Shown here: positions 19,801 to 29,410 of the stretch, piece after piece
Numbering within the stretch: position 1 is the stretch's first letter
How the letters are laid out: each line of letters starts with the position of its first letter
NCBI RefSeq assembly: GCF_003957295.1
Contig: NZ_RQPJ01000021.1
Location: forward strand, 666,210 to 730,209
DNA length: 64,000 bases
Origin: Arenibacter aquaticus
GTDB lineage: Bacteria; Bacteroidota; Bacteroidia; Flavobacteriales; Flavobacteriaceae
Direction of reading: 5' to 3'
Made by a program: the position numbers and the translations under genes
Notes under the pieces: model-generated
What the model was told of the DNA's origin: nothing
The model's database searches: none
The model's input: only the letters and a program-made list of their open reading frames with translations

Positions 19801-19856
19801 ACTTTAATCTTCCTTCAACAGGAACTTATGGATTTAATCTAAAAGTAACATTCTAA
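16839..19856 (+). CDS. SusC/RagA-type TonB-linked outer membrane transporter
   Basis: 1005 residues. Signal peptide 1-20 ending LLAQ, then a carboxypeptidase-regulatory-like beta sandwich (VTGTVTDATDGSPLPGVNV ... DFDGNYSI), the plug domain (starting near EVVVTALGIKREEK; contains IVLRGNKSLSG and AVLYGSQGANGVVVITTK), and a 22-strand barrel ending in the aromatic LKVTF. It imports ligands captured by the SusD partner, powered by TonB. The LacI operator lies upstream and susD starts 10 nt after its stop. The ligand is not determined by sequence; an oligosaccharide or sugar conjugate is likely. Confidence 0.95.
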   Translation: MVKKLLLFFVLVLGAYPLLAQNKTVTGTVTDATDGSPLPGVNVLVQGTTTGTQTDFDGNYSIEASSGDVLVFSFIGMKTRSVTVGASNTVNVSMEEDAEQLGEVVVTALGIKREEKTLTYAQQTVKADELTATRDPNFMNSISGKAAGVEIKKSSSGAGGSTKIVLRGNKSLSGDSSPLFVIDGIPMANNKGSQPGMWGGVDAGDGLSAINPDDIESISILKGSNAAVLYGSQGANGVVVITTKQGKSGKTTVSLNSGYTFEHYLELPDLQFKYGAIGNAKESWSTTPGDYQSSYVEEFFQTGHNFNNTVTISGGNDKTTAYFSYGNITASGITPENKYQKNNFTFKQSTKMFNDKVKVTSSVIMALEETKNRLPAGYYLNPLTGLYMFPRQRNFYDYKNNYEIFDNDRNLYAQNWFVVDHHQSNPYWIINKEPKTDENKRVIGSLSLEYDITEKLKLQVRGNYDYAVKTFEQQHAATSNSTNVHPKGAWDYRKYDDQLAYTDAILSYNTDLSENFSLNGVLGASYQKTVYGDGVSVNTGTIGLLYPNEFNFQNLPTNVQVSSTYDGSVIKQGAFANLQLGYKEMLFLDLSGRNDWASTLALTGNDSYFYPSVGLTGIISEMFTMPEAVSFGKLRASYTQVGNEVPFNRINPQNTIANNGGVNRNTIKPFLDAKPEIITSLEFGADWRFFQNRLGLDITYYSLTSKDQFIQIPLLQSESEGGYTTKFINAGEITNKGWEITLSATPIQTEDFQWVTAFNFTNNTNEIVDIGPDDDKVINLGSSEGYQSKLVEGGAFNDLYVLKFLRNDQGQILFDDGKPLRTATTELVGNLDPDWTLGWNNNFSYKRFTLGMQINGKFGGNVFSQTESMLDGAGVSQRTADARDAGGVTVNGVDQTSGAAVTTVDAETWFRAVGDRNGVGEAYVYDRTNIRVNQLSLGYNIDVSKLGLPISAASLSFIGNNLFYLYKDAPFDPELAMSTNQNAQGLDNFNLPSTGTYGFNLKVTF

Positions 19857-19866
19857 TTTATAAAAG

Positions 19867-21444
19867 ATGAAAAAGTTAATATATCTAATTACATTGGTCA
19901 TTGCCTTTAGTGGGTGTACCAACGATTTTGAAGAAACAAATACCAATCCATATCAAATATCCGGTGAATCATTAAAGCAGGATTTTAATCATGTCGGGGC
20001 TTTTTATTCCTCTATGCTGAGCCAAATATTTGGTAACCAGGTAGATCATAACCTGACCAATGTTACATTTGCGCAGCATTTGGCCACTCCTACCCCATTT
20101 GTTGGCGGTGTAAACAACACTACCTACTATATCCGCTGGAACGGTTACTGGGCCAGGGAATATAACAACGTTATGGCTCCAGCCAAACAAGTGATAGATA
20201 TTGCCGCAGCTGATGGATATGACGTATTCGTAGAGTGGGCCAATTTAATTAGAATTGTATCCATGTCTAGGGTTACAACCTATTATGGACCAATTCTATA
20301 TACTAATTATGGTTCCACAGAAAGCGCACTTTATGATAGTGAAGAAACACTTTATAATGCATTTTTTAGTGATCTTGATAGAATCATTTCTGTTTTCAGT
20401 GCCAATACAGATTATGTAGGTCTTAATAATTTTGATGCGAGTTACGGTGGTGATGTTAGTAAATGGGCCAGATATGCTAATTCGTTGAGATTACAATTGG
20501 CTATGCGTATCTCTAAAGTAGCCCCTGAATTGGCTAAAGCGCAGGGTGAGAAAGCTATGGCAGATCCCGTAGGGCTTATAGAGACCAATGCTGACAATTT
20601 TAATATCTCTTTATACGGCCAAAAATTTCACCCAGCCCAAATATGCTTTGAGTGGGGAGATACTAGGATGAGTGCAACTATGGAATCTATTTTGATAGGT
20701 TACAAAGACAACCGTATAGCACCGTTCTTTGATCCTGTAGATGATTTGTCTTTAGTAGCGGATCACCCAGAATGGCCTTATAAAGGTATCCGAAACGGTG
20801 CCGAATTGGTTGCCAAAGATGACCGACTGAGCTTTTCTACTATCGACGAATCCTTTAATGATCCCTCAAAGGTTACTAAACGTAAGGTAATGAGTGCGGA
20901 CGAAGTTTTCTTTATTAAAGCCGAAGCTGCTTTAAGGGGATGGACTGGGGCTGGAGATGCACAGGCAAATTATGAAGCAGGTGTTAGGGCTTCCTTTGAA
21001 TTATGGGGAGCAGGTGGTGTAGATGCCTACTTGGCCGATAACACAAGTTTACCAATAGATTATAATGATCCGGTTGCAGAAGGAGCGGTTAACGATTTTA
21101 CAAACCAGATAACCACTACTGTTGCATGGGATGAGGCTGCGAGCAATGAAGTTAAATTGGAGAAAATTATTACCCAAAAATGGATCGCTGCCTACACCAA
21201 CGAAATGGAAGCTTGGGTAGACTACAGGAGAACAGGCTATCCTAAGCTACCTCCAGTTTATCAAAATAGTAGTAATTCAGATTGGGGGGTAATCCCAGAT
21301 GGAGAAGCTATTAAAAGAATGCCGTTTGTAAATACAGAACGTGAAGGTAATGCCGCAGGTGTCGCGGATGCCACTGCCAAATTGGGAGGACCGGACGAAA
21401 TTGGAACCAGACTTTGGTGGGATACCGGCGGACCAAACTTTTAA
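19867..21444 (+). CDS. SusD/RagB-type ligand-binding outer membrane lipoprotein
   Basis: 525 residues. Lipoprotein signal with lipobox FSGC (Cys17). The fold is SusD/RagB of the SusD-like_2 kind: helical TPR scaffold (e.g. RYANSLRLQLAMRISKVAPELA) and a C-terminal section with DYRRTGYPKLPP and EKIITQKWIAA. The protein lids the SusC barrel and binds the ligand at the cell surface. It lies 10 nt after susC, and a strong terminator follows its stop. Confidence 0.93.
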   Translation: MKKLIYLITLVIAFSGCTNDFEETNTNPYQISGESLKQDFNHVGAFYSSMLSQIFGNQVDHNLTNVTFAQHLATPTPFVGGVNNTTYYIRWNGYWAREYNNVMAPAKQVIDIAAADGYDVFVEWANLIRIVSMSRVTTYYGPILYTNYGSTESALYDSEETLYNAFFSDLDRIISVFSANTDYVGLNNFDASYGGDVSKWARYANSLRLQLAMRISKVAPELAKAQGEKAMADPVGLIETNADNFNISLYGQKFHPAQICFEWGDTRMSATMESILIGYKDNRIAPFFDPVDDLSLVADHPEWPYKGIRNGAELVAKDDRLSFSTIDESFNDPSKVTKRKVMSADEVFFIKAEAALRGWTGAGDAQANYEAGVRASFELWGAGGVDAYLADNTSLPIDYNDPVAEGAVNDFTNQITTTVAWDEAASNEVKLEKIITQKWIAAYTNEMEAWVDYRRTGYPKLPPVYQNSSNSDWGVIPDGEAIKRMPFVNTEREGNAAGVADATAKLGGPDEIGTRLWWDTGGPNF

Positions 21445-21471
21445 TGTTTAAAATTTAATAATATTTAAGAG

Positions 21472-21505
21472 AAAACCTGTGACTTAAAAATCACAGGTTT
21501 TTTTA
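21472..21505 (+). terminator. rho-independent terminator after susD
   Basis: AAAACCTGTGA and TCACAGGTTTT form an 11-bp stem around an 8-nt loop, followed by a T run. It closes the susCD transcript, so the downstream VCBS gene needs read-through or its own promoter. Confidence 0.88.
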
Positions 21506-21700
21506 ATTTGATTAAGCTATAAACAATTCTTATAAGTTAATTTAAATGTCTACCAATTCTTTTATATCCCATCAATTATTGTGGTGAATCCGTAGAATTA
21601 ATTAACTTACCTTTTATAATTATGACCATTGTATCATAAGCTTTTGGTTTTAAAATATAATTTCTGAAATCGAGCCTGTGTTGATAAATTCTTTATTTAT

Positions 21701-24700
21701 ATGATTCAAAATATTACCAAAATATACCTTCTGGCCACAACACTATTTATTTTTTCTTGCCAGGATGTAGATCAAAGCAAGATGTTCTCCCTGATGCCTA
21801 GTAACCAAACAGGAATCACCTTTAAACCTATTTTACAAGAAACGGAAGAATTTAATATTTTAACTTATGGTTATATTTATAATGGTGGTGGAGTAAGCGC
21901 TGGAGATATTAACAATGATGGTCTTACAGACCTTTATTTTACCGCCAGCATGGTAGGAAGCAGGCTATATATCAATAAAGGGAATTTTAAATTTGAAGAG
22001 ATAGCACAAAAGGCAGGCGTATTTGCCGAAGGTTTGTGGAATACAGGAACCACCATGGCCGATGTTAATGGAGATGGTTTTTTGGATATTTATGTCTGTA
22101 GATCGGCTGCCAAGGACGACTATAAAAGAAAGAACTTGTTATTCATTAATAACGGCGACTTAACCTTTACAGAAAAAGCGGCAGAATACGGCATTGATGA
22201 CAGTGGCTATTCAACCCAAGGTGCTTTTTTTGATTATGACAAGGACGGAGATCTTGATTTATTTGTAGTGAATCATTCTTCACAGGAATATTCCAGTTTT
22301 AGACAAATTTCAAATAACCTTAAGCGCCAAAGGAATCCTGCCTATGAGGACCGACTTTATAGGAACGATAACGGAAAATTTGTGAATGTAAGTGATTCTG
22401 CCGGACTTGTTTCAAATGTCTTGGGTTTTGGACTGGGTATCGCCGTTTCGGATATGAATAATGATAATTGGCCAGATATTTATATTTCGAACGACTTTAA
22501 GGAACAGGACTACTTATACATCAATAACCAAGATGGTACGTTTACGGAAAGTCTAGAAGAATATATTGGACACACATCACATTTTTCCATGGGTTCGGAT
22601 GTGGCGGATATTAATAATGACGGGTATCCGGAGATTATGACTTTGGATATGCTTCCGGAAAATAATTACCGTATAAAGATGGTTTCGGGTCCAGATAATT
22701 ATGATAAAAATAGTTTCCTTGAAAAATCCGGATTCTATTATCAGTCCATGAGAAATATGATGCACTTGAACAACCAGGGGAAATCTTTTTCCGAAATTGG
22801 ACAGTTTGCTGGTATTTCCAATACCGACTGGAGTTGGGCTTCACTTTTTACGGATTTGGATAATGATGGTTTTAAGGATTTATTTATTACCAATGGGGTA
22901 AAAAGAGACTATACAAACATGGATTTTATGAACTATGCCGTTCAGGAAAAAATCAATGAAAATAAAACCGGTGTAGAAATGGCCATTACCGATCTATTGG
23001 AGAATATGCCCGCTACTATAGAAGAAAATTATACCTATCACAATAACGGAGACCTTACTTTTACTAAAGTAAATGAAGACTGGGGGCTAAACCAAAAATC
23101 GCTTTCCAATGGGGCCTTATATGCCGATCTGGACAATGACGGAGATCTGGATCTTGTGGTCAATAATATAGATGAACACCCCTTTGTTTACAGAAACAAT
23201 AGTGAACTACATACCAGCAACACGCACTTAAAGATCAATTTAAAGGGAGAAGGCCATAACACCTATGGTATAGGTGCTAAAGTAATTTTAACCATAGGAG
23301 ATAAAATATTAATGCAGGAACTAATGCCTACAAGGGGCTTCCAATCTTCTGTAGATTTTAATTTAATTTTTGGTCTTGGGGATGCGGTGTCCGTAGATCA
23401 ACTTAAAATTATTTGGCCTAATGGCAAAGTACAGGTTTTAAACGATGTAAAGGCCAATCAAACTATTACCCTAAATCAAAAGGAGGCCGTTTTATTGGAA
23501 CACAGTTCCGATGTCATTGTCGGAAAAACCTTTTTTACGGACATATCAATAGATAGTCTTATCCCCTACCGTCATAATGAGAATACTTACAACGATTTTA
23601 AGCGGGAACAATTGCTCCCCCATAAATTATCTACCCAAGGCCCAACAATTACTAAAGCGGACATAAATAATGACGGACTTGAGGATATCTATATCGGTGG
23701 TGCCAAAGGAAGTGAGGGCCGAATGTTTAAGCAAACGTCTTCAGGCAGATTTGTGCCTATAAATGAAAAGTTATTTAATACTGACAAGGATTCAGAAGAT
23801 ATAGGATGCCTTTTCTTTGACGCGGACAACGATAATGATATGGATTTATACGTGGTAAGCGGAGGAAACGATTTTGAAGAAGATTCAAGTGAACTACAGG
23901 ACAGGCTCTACATAAATGACGGAAGAGGCAATTATACCATTAATGCCAGTGCCCTACCAGAAATGTTAACTAGTGGTTCTTGTGTCAAGGCCGGTGATAT
24001 AGATGGCGATGGGGATCTAGACCTTTTTGTTGGGGGCAGATTGGTGCCAGGAAAATATCCTACTTCCCCTAGAAGCTATATTTTGGAGAATAACGGAAAA
24101 GGTAAATTTAATGATATTACTGCTGGTATCAATCCGGAATTGGAATACCCCGGCATGGTAACCGATGCCATTTGGACCAACCTTAATGGTGATGAACATA
24201 TTGATCTTATTCTTGTGGGAGAATGGACAAAAATCCGAACATTTATAAATGTAGACGGTAAATTAAAAGAACTAGACATCAATAATGGTCTAGAAAATTC
24301 CGAAGGATGGTGGAACAGCATTGAGCAGGGTGATTTTGACAAGGATGGGGACTTGGATTATATAATTGGAAATTTTGGTAGAAATTCCCAGTTAAAAACT
24401 TCCACATCAGAACCGGTAAGGTTGTATACCAAGGATTTTGATAATAATGGCTCCTTAGATCCCATAATGAGCTATTATAATATGGGAGAAGAATTTCCAG
24501 TACTGTCAAAGGATGATATGGTAGGACAATTAAGCGGGCTCAAAGGAAAATATATAAATTATTCCGACTACGCCTCAGCGAAAATTACGGATGTTTTTAG
24601 CGCTGAGGAATTAAATGGAGCCACGGTTTTAGAAGCCAAAAATTTTGATACCAGTTATATGGAAAACCTAGGTAATGGAAAATTTAAACTCGCTCCTTTG

Positions 24701-25012
24701 GCCGTGGTAACACAGTTTTCACCTATTTACGGAATCTGGTCCGAAGACATTAACGCTGATGGTCATGAAGACATCATTTTAGGGGGTAATTTCTTTGGGA
24801 CCAGGGTTAAATTTGGAAGATATGACGCCAATAAAGGTTTGGTTTTATGGGGTGACGGAAAAGGAAATTTTAAACCTTCAACAGTAATGGAAAGTGGCTT
24901 AAATATAGACGGAGAAATAAGGGATATCACCAAAATTACCTTAGCCGATAAATCAGAAGTAATGTTGTTCGTAAGAAACAATGATAGCATTGCTATGTAT
25001 AAAATAGAATAA
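21701..25012 (+). CDS. FG-GAP/VCBS repeat lipoprotein with ASPIC/UnbV domain
   Basis: 1103 residues. Lipobox FIFSC near residue 20 anchors it in the outer membrane. Many FG-GAP-type calcium loops follow the pattern D-x-N-x-D-G-x-x-D-L/I-Y/F (for example DINNDGLTDLYF, DVNGDGFLDIYV, DYDKDGDLDLFV), so one or two beta propellers are expected. An ASPIC/UnbV domain (about 515-590: GEGHNTYGIGAKV ... LIFGLGDAVSVDQLKIIWPNG) sits between propellers. This family is often found next to SusCD genes and DUF5107 proteins in Bacteroidota; it is thought to bind carbohydrate or protein at the surface. Catalytic activity is not evident. Confidence 0.88.
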   Translation: MIQNITKIYLLATTLFIFSCQDVDQSKMFSLMPSNQTGITFKPILQETEEFNILTYGYIYNGGGVSAGDINNDGLTDLYFTASMVGSRLYINKGNFKFEEIAQKAGVFAEGLWNTGTTMADVNGDGFLDIYVCRSAAKDDYKRKNLLFINNGDLTFTEKAAEYGIDDSGYSTQGAFFDYDKDGDLDLFVVNHSSQEYSSFRQISNNLKRQRNPAYEDRLYRNDNGKFVNVSDSAGLVSNVLGFGLGIAVSDMNNDNWPDIYISNDFKEQDYLYINNQDGTFTESLEEYIGHTSHFSMGSDVADINNDGYPEIMTLDMLPENNYRIKMVSGPDNYDKNSFLEKSGFYYQSMRNMMHLNNQGKSFSEIGQFAGISNTDWSWASLFTDLDNDGFKDLFITNGVKRDYTNMDFMNYAVQEKINENKTGVEMAITDLLENMPATIEENYTYHNNGDLTFTKVNEDWGLNQKSLSNGALYADLDNDGDLDLVVNNIDEHPFVYRNNSELHTSNTHLKINLKGEGHNTYGIGAKVILTIGDKILMQELMPTRGFQSSVDFNLIFGLGDAVSVDQLKIIWPNGKVQVLNDVKANQTITLNQKEAVLLEHSSDVIVGKTFFTDISIDSLIPYRHNENTYNDFKREQLLPHKLSTQGPTITKADINNDGLEDIYIGGAKGSEGRMFKQTSSGRFVPINEKLFNTDKDSEDIGCLFFDADNDNDMDLYVVSGGNDFEEDSSELQDRLYINDGRGNYTINASALPEMLTSGSCVKAGDIDGDGDLDLFVGGRLVPGKYPTSPRSYILENNGKGKFNDITAGINPELEYPGMVTDAIWTNLNGDEHIDLILVGEWTKIRTFINVDGKLKELDINNGLENSEGWWNSIEQGDFDKDGDLDYIIGNFGRNSQLKTSTSEPVRLYTKDFDNNGSLDPIMSYYNMGEEFPVLSKDDMVGQLSGLKGKYINYSDYASAKITDVFSAEELNGATVLEAKNFDTSYMENLGNGKFKLAPLAVVTQFSPIYGIWSEDINADGHEDIILGGNFFGTRVKFGRYDANKGLVLWGDGKGNFKPSTVMESGLNIDGEIRDITKITLADKSEVMLFVRNNDSIAMYKIE

Positions 25013-25028
25013 ACTAAACAATAGAAAT

Positions 25029-28000
25029 GTGAAATTAAGGAGTATCAGCTTAGTAATGGCTCTGGGATTATATCTCGGAACTATGGCCCAAGTGCCATCT
25101 CTGACCATCAAAGAAGAAGTAATGTCGCTAAAGACTTATAACTTCAATAAACCCAACCCCGTCCCTATCCTTACCGACAATGCGAAAATTTTTCCGTATT
25201 TCAAATTTGAAGAATACGAACATGTGGCAAAGAAGAAAAATTGGAAGGTAGTTACCTTGGAAAATGACTATATAAAGGTATTTGTACTTCCGGAAATAGG
25301 TGGAAAAGTATGGGGGGCCATAGAAAAAAGTACAGGTGAAGAATTTCTCTATAAAAACGAGGTGGTCAAGTTTAGAAACATCGCTATGCGTGGTCCATGG
25401 ACTTCTGGAGGGATAGAATTCAATTTTGGACTCATAGGCCATCACCCCTCTACTGCCACTCCTGTAGATTATAAGGTAATTTCCAATGCGGATGGCAGCG
25501 TTAGCTGTGTGGTGGGCAATATGGATCTGCCTTCCCGTACTGTATGGAGGGTAGAAATAAAATTGGAAGAAGATAAGGCCTATTTTGAGACCAACGCTTC
25601 ATGGTACAATGCCTCTCCCCTAAACCAATCCTATTACAATTGGATGACCGCTGCTGCAGTAGTTTCGGATGACCTTGAGTTTATATATCCAGGAAATCAA
25701 TTCTTGGAACATGGTGGGGACGCCAAACCTTGGCCCATAGATTCAGAAGGACGGGATTTATCCCTTTATAAGAACAATAATTTTGGAGGGGATGTCTCTG
25801 AACATGTGGTAGGCGATTTTAAAGATTTTTTTGGAGGCTATTACCACAACAAGGAGTTTGGTTTTGGACATTGGGCTCCCTATGATGAGATGCCGGGACA
25901 GAAACTGTGGCTATGGTCCCAGGCCAGATCTGGTGGAATATGGGAAGACCTGCTTACGGACCATGACGGACAGTATATGGAATTTCAAGCCGGTAGACTT
26001 TTTAATCAGTATTTCCCAGGTGATACCAATCCCATTTCACAAGCCAATTTTGAACCCTATGTCATGGATAGATGGCGGGAAATTTGGTTTCCTTTCAAAG
26101 AAATTGGCGGAATGGTTGATGCAAACGAAAATGGGGTTCTTAATGTAAAGGAATCAGATAATGGACTATACATAGGGATCAATGCTTTACAAAACCTTAA
26201 GGATACCTTACAAGTAGAGATCAATGGTAAAGAAATTTTTACAGAAGCCCTCGATTTAGCCCCCATGGAATTATTTTCCAAGCTACTCCCAAAACAGCCC
26301 AAGGGCGAAATTGTGGTAAAAGTAGGCAATAGCAAACTACATTATACCAACAATAATAAAGGGTCTCTCCTAAAAAGACCATTTAAGGACGACGAAAATA
26401 TTGTTGTTTCGGAGAATGCAAAATTATATCATGAAGGTTGGGAGGCATTAAAATTCAGGGATTACGCACTGGCATCGGAGAAATTAAAACAACTCCTTGA
26501 CCGGGAACCTGCCCATCAGGGCGCTTTACTGAAATTAGCTGAATTGGAGTACCGGTCAACCAATTACAGTACTGCATTAATATATGTCAACAAGGTTTTA
26601 AAACAGGATACCTATCTCCCTGAGGCCAATTATTTGGCGGGAATTATTTATAGGTCACAGAAAGACTATATCAATGCCTTGGAATCATTTGGTTGGGCGG
26701 CAAGAAGTATGCAATTTAGATCGGTCTCTTTTGCGCAAATGGCCGAAGTATATCTTTTGCAGAATAATTTTAAGAAGGCAGAACTATATACTCAAAAGGC
26801 ATTGGACTATAACCTTTATAACATAAATGCCAAACAAATACAATTACTACTTGCCAGAAAGATGAGCGACAAATCTGAATTTGATAGGGCCTACAACGCT
26901 CTACTTACAGCGGATCCCCTTAATCATTTTGCCCTTATTGAGTCGCAATTAATTAATAATGATCTCCCTCTATCGGTTCCTAATACCATTAAAAATGAAT
27001 TTCCTAACGAAACCATTTTGGAACTAGCGATATATTATCAAGGTCTTGGCCTTACCAAAGAGGCGTTGGAAGTACTGGAATTGGCAACAAATGATGTAAA
27101 AGCAGATTTATGGAAATCCTATTTGCTAAGAGAGTCCAATTCCACCCGAAGCCAGCAACTCCTAACACAAGTACTAAAATCCCCTATCGACTTTGTGTAC
27201 CCCTATAGAGCAGAAACTACAGCTGTTTTGGAATGGGCGCATTCTAGGGATCAAGATTGGAAGCTTACATATTATTTGGCTCAAAACTATATTGCCATTG
27301 GACAATATGATAGTGGCTTACAGCTATTACAAGATTGTGGCATGGAACCCGATTCCCACATATTCTATAGGTTTAGGGCGAAGATGCTGAATGATAACAA
27401 TTACCCCAAAAAAGAAAATGATTATTTAAAGGCGCTACAGTATAAGGCCGATGACTGGAAGATATGGGAAGAAACAATACAGTTTTATTTGGACCATGAC
27501 CATACGGATAAGGCCTATAAAATGGCAGGAAAGGCATATAGGACCTTTTCCCCTAATGCCAATATTGGTTTAATTTATACTAAGGCAGCACTACTTGTAG
27601 ACGAATATAAAAAGACCATAGAGGTTTTAAACAATATTCAAATCCTGCCTTTTGAGCATGCCTCAGAAAGCAAACATATCTTTACGCAGGCCCATATTCT
27701 ATTGGCATTGAAAAATATAGAACACAAAAGATACGCCAAAGCCATAACCCTCTTGGAGACCTCCAAGCAATGGCCAGAAAACCTAGGAGTGGGCAAACCC
27801 CATACTGTAGATGAAAGAATGCAGGACTATCTGCTTGCCCATTGCTATGAACTACTTAATGATCCAGATAAAAAGAAAGAATTGTTAGGCAATATTATTT
27901 CAAGGCTCCAGAAAGGCAACACCTATGGTTCCAATGATCTTTATAGGCTGTTGTCCCTAAAAAAGATGGGGAGGGAAACAGATTTAGTTCAACTGCAGGA

Positions 28001-28148
28001 AAAATTGTCAACTGCTGCAGCAAAAGGAAACGAGGAAGCTGAATGGGTACTTTCGTTATTTAAAAAAGACTATAACATTCCTTTAAAAACCAAGTCGGGT
28101 TTAAAACGTAGCGTGTGGAAAATTTTACAGGCAAGCAGTAAGTTATAG
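25029..28148 (+). CDS. DUF5107 and TPR protein, secreted
   Basis: 1039 residues starting at GTG 25029; the ATG two bases upstream is followed at once by TGA. A signal peptide (1-20, ending TMAQ) is present. Residues 30-340 are DUF5107, a beta-sandwich region resembling galactose-mutarotase/glycoside-hydrolase accessory folds (LPEIGGKVWGAIEKSTGEEF; RGPWTSGGIEFNFG). Residues 460-1020 are TPR-like helical repeats. Proteins of this architecture accompany SusCD and UnbV-type genes. A role in handling a glycoside at the cell surface is probable. It starts 16 nt after the VCBS gene, so they are an operon. Confidence 0.85.
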   Translation: MKLRSISLVMALGLYLGTMAQVPSLTIKEEVMSLKTYNFNKPNPVPILTDNAKIFPYFKFEEYEHVAKKKNWKVVTLENDYIKVFVLPEIGGKVWGAIEKSTGEEFLYKNEVVKFRNIAMRGPWTSGGIEFNFGLIGHHPSTATPVDYKVISNADGSVSCVVGNMDLPSRTVWRVEIKLEEDKAYFETNASWYNASPLNQSYYNWMTAAAVVSDDLEFIYPGNQFLEHGGDAKPWPIDSEGRDLSLYKNNNFGGDVSEHVVGDFKDFFGGYYHNKEFGFGHWAPYDEMPGQKLWLWSQARSGGIWEDLLTDHDGQYMEFQAGRLFNQYFPGDTNPISQANFEPYVMDRWREIWFPFKEIGGMVDANENGVLNVKESDNGLYIGINALQNLKDTLQVEINGKEIFTEALDLAPMELFSKLLPKQPKGEIVVKVGNSKLHYTNNNKGSLLKRPFKDDENIVVSENAKLYHEGWEALKFRDYALASEKLKQLLDREPAHQGALLKLAELEYRSTNYSTALIYVNKVLKQDTYLPEANYLAGIIYRSQKDYINALESFGWAARSMQFRSVSFAQMAEVYLLQNNFKKAELYTQKALDYNLYNINAKQIQLLLARKMSDKSEFDRAYNALLTADPLNHFALIESQLINNDLPLSVPNTIKNEFPNETILELAIYYQGLGLTKEALEVLELATNDVKADLWKSYLLRESNSTRSQQLLTQVLKSPIDFVYPYRAETTAVLEWAHSRDQDWKLTYYLAQNYIAIGQYDSGLQLLQDCGMEPDSHIFYRFRAKMLNDNNYPKKENDYLKALQYKADDWKIWEETIQFYLDHDHTDKAYKMAGKAYRTFSPNANIGLIYTKAALLVDEYKKTIEVLNNIQILPFEHASESKHIFTQAHILLALKNIEHKRYAKAITLLETSKQWPENLGVGKPHTVDERMQDYLLAHCYELLNDPDKKKELLGNIISRLQKGNTYGSNDLYRLLSLKKMGRETDLVQLQEKLSTAAAKGNEEAEWVLSLFKKDYNIPLKTKSGLKRSVWKILQASSKL

Positions 28149-28202
28149 TAATAATGTAGTGTATACTATGTTCTGCTCGTACTTAAAATTTGATTTAAAA
28201 CA

Positions 28203-28233
28203 AAAAAAGCTCACTAAACAGTGAGCTTTTTTA
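28203..28233. terminator. bidirectional rho-independent terminator
   Basis: AAAAAGCTCACT and AGTGAGCTTTTTT form a 12-bp stem with an AAAC loop and runs of A and T on both sides. It lies between the convergent DUF5107 and DUF2911 genes and can serve both. Confidence 0.88.
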
Positions 28234-28251
28234 TTATTTAAAAAACGAAGT

Positions 28252-29097
28252 CTACATTGCCCCCCATTCTTTTAAGGAGTCTTTGTTCATCTTTATATAA
28301 TCATCATTACCTGCAGCTTCTGCAGCAGCCAAAGACTTTTTGGCCGTAGCAATGGCTTGCTTTTTATCGCCTGCTTTGGCATAGATCAAAGATTGTTGTC
28401 TTAATTGCCAAAATGCTGGCTTATCGGTCATGCTCATAGCCTTGTCCATCCATTCCTTGGCTTTGTTAATATCCTTTCCGGAATTCATATAATAAACAGC
28501 TGCAGCGTAATAGTCGTTCGCCGTGGGACCGTTCATTATTCTTTCAATACCCGTCATGACGGTTTTATCTGTTGGCACGCTGAATTTCACGCCCACATAG
28601 GATTTTTCCCAAAGCATCCCCAAGGTTGCTGAATCGGCAGAGAGGTCATCGATAGTTATGGTAAAGGTTTCTACTGGCATATCCATGGAATACACCTGAG
28701 CAGTAGTCTTTGCGGCTACCTTAGTCTCATCCCAATCCGAAGGCGTTCCTCCTCCATTGGTATCGGTATAGAAAAATACCTCCCAAGAAGAGGTTCCCGG
28801 TTTTGTAAAAATAGCATAGGAACCAGCTTTAAGTTCCTGATCACCTATCATTACATCATCACTAAAGGTTATTTTTGTTCTGGCATTGGCCCCTGTACGC
28901 CATAATTTATCATAGGGAACCAAGTCCCCAAATATAGTTCTACCTCGCATAGATGGTCTTGAATATTCAACCGTTACATCGGTCAACCCTACCTTTTGTA
29001 TCAAGGTAGATGCCGGACTCGGTGCCGGTGTTGAGATCTGGGACTGTACTCCAAAGGATACAGCGATCATAATTACAAATAGAGCTAATTTTTTCAT
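28252..29097 (-). CDS. DUF2911 domain secreted protein
   Basis: 281 residues. Signal peptide 1-19 (ending VQSQ). Residues 22-165 form DUF2911, recognised by RPSMRGRTIFGDLVPYDKLWRTGANARTKI (given here as a pattern: RPSMRGR, GDLVPY, WRTGANA), a beta domain of unknown role common in Bacteroidota. The C-terminal 100 residues are helical and TPR-like (AKEWMDKAMSM ... KKQAIATAKKSL). It is monocistronic. The function is not known. Confidence 0.88.
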   Translation of the reverse strand: MKKLALFVIMIAVSFGVQSQISTPAPSPASTLIQKVGLTDVTVEYSRPSMRGRTIFGDLVPYDKLWRTGANARTKITFSDDVMIGDQELKAGSYAIFTKPGTSSWEVFFYTDTNGGGTPSDWDETKVAAKTTAQVYSMDMPVETFTITIDDLSADSATLGMLWEKSYVGVKFSVPTDKTVMTGIERIMNGPTANDYYAAAVYYMNSGKDINKAKEWMDKAMSMTDKPAFWQLRQQSLIYAKAGDKKQAIATAKKSLAAAEAAGNDDYIKMNKDSLKEWGAM

Positions 29098-29410
29098 GTT
29101 GATATGTGTTTTATTTATTTAAGCTAAATTACGGATTAATAGTGTAATTAGGAATACTAAAAAAGAGATTTCACCCCAATATATTAGGGTATTTCCTCCA
29201 TGATTGCAGATTGGCTCTCTTTGGATTGTGGCTTATTTTATTACCTTTAGAAGTAGCAGAGCTATCCTATGGATGCCAAAACAATATGAGGCCAATTTTA
29301 AAGCTGTGGAATGGTATTGTAAAATGGACAATAATCCTGGATTCATAGAATATTTTGGAAATATTAAAAGAAATTGTATCGTCAATTAAATAAGCACGCT
29401 AACGCTATCC
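29098..29410. other. intergenic, no gene seen
   Basis: 313 nt between divergent genes. A 61-codon frame (29204-29389) has no ribosome site or protein-like composition. I see no terminator or clear promoter motif. Confidence 0.5.

Noticed and set aside
29204-29389. 61-codon reading frame
   Set aside because: No ribosome site and no protein-like or conserved pattern.
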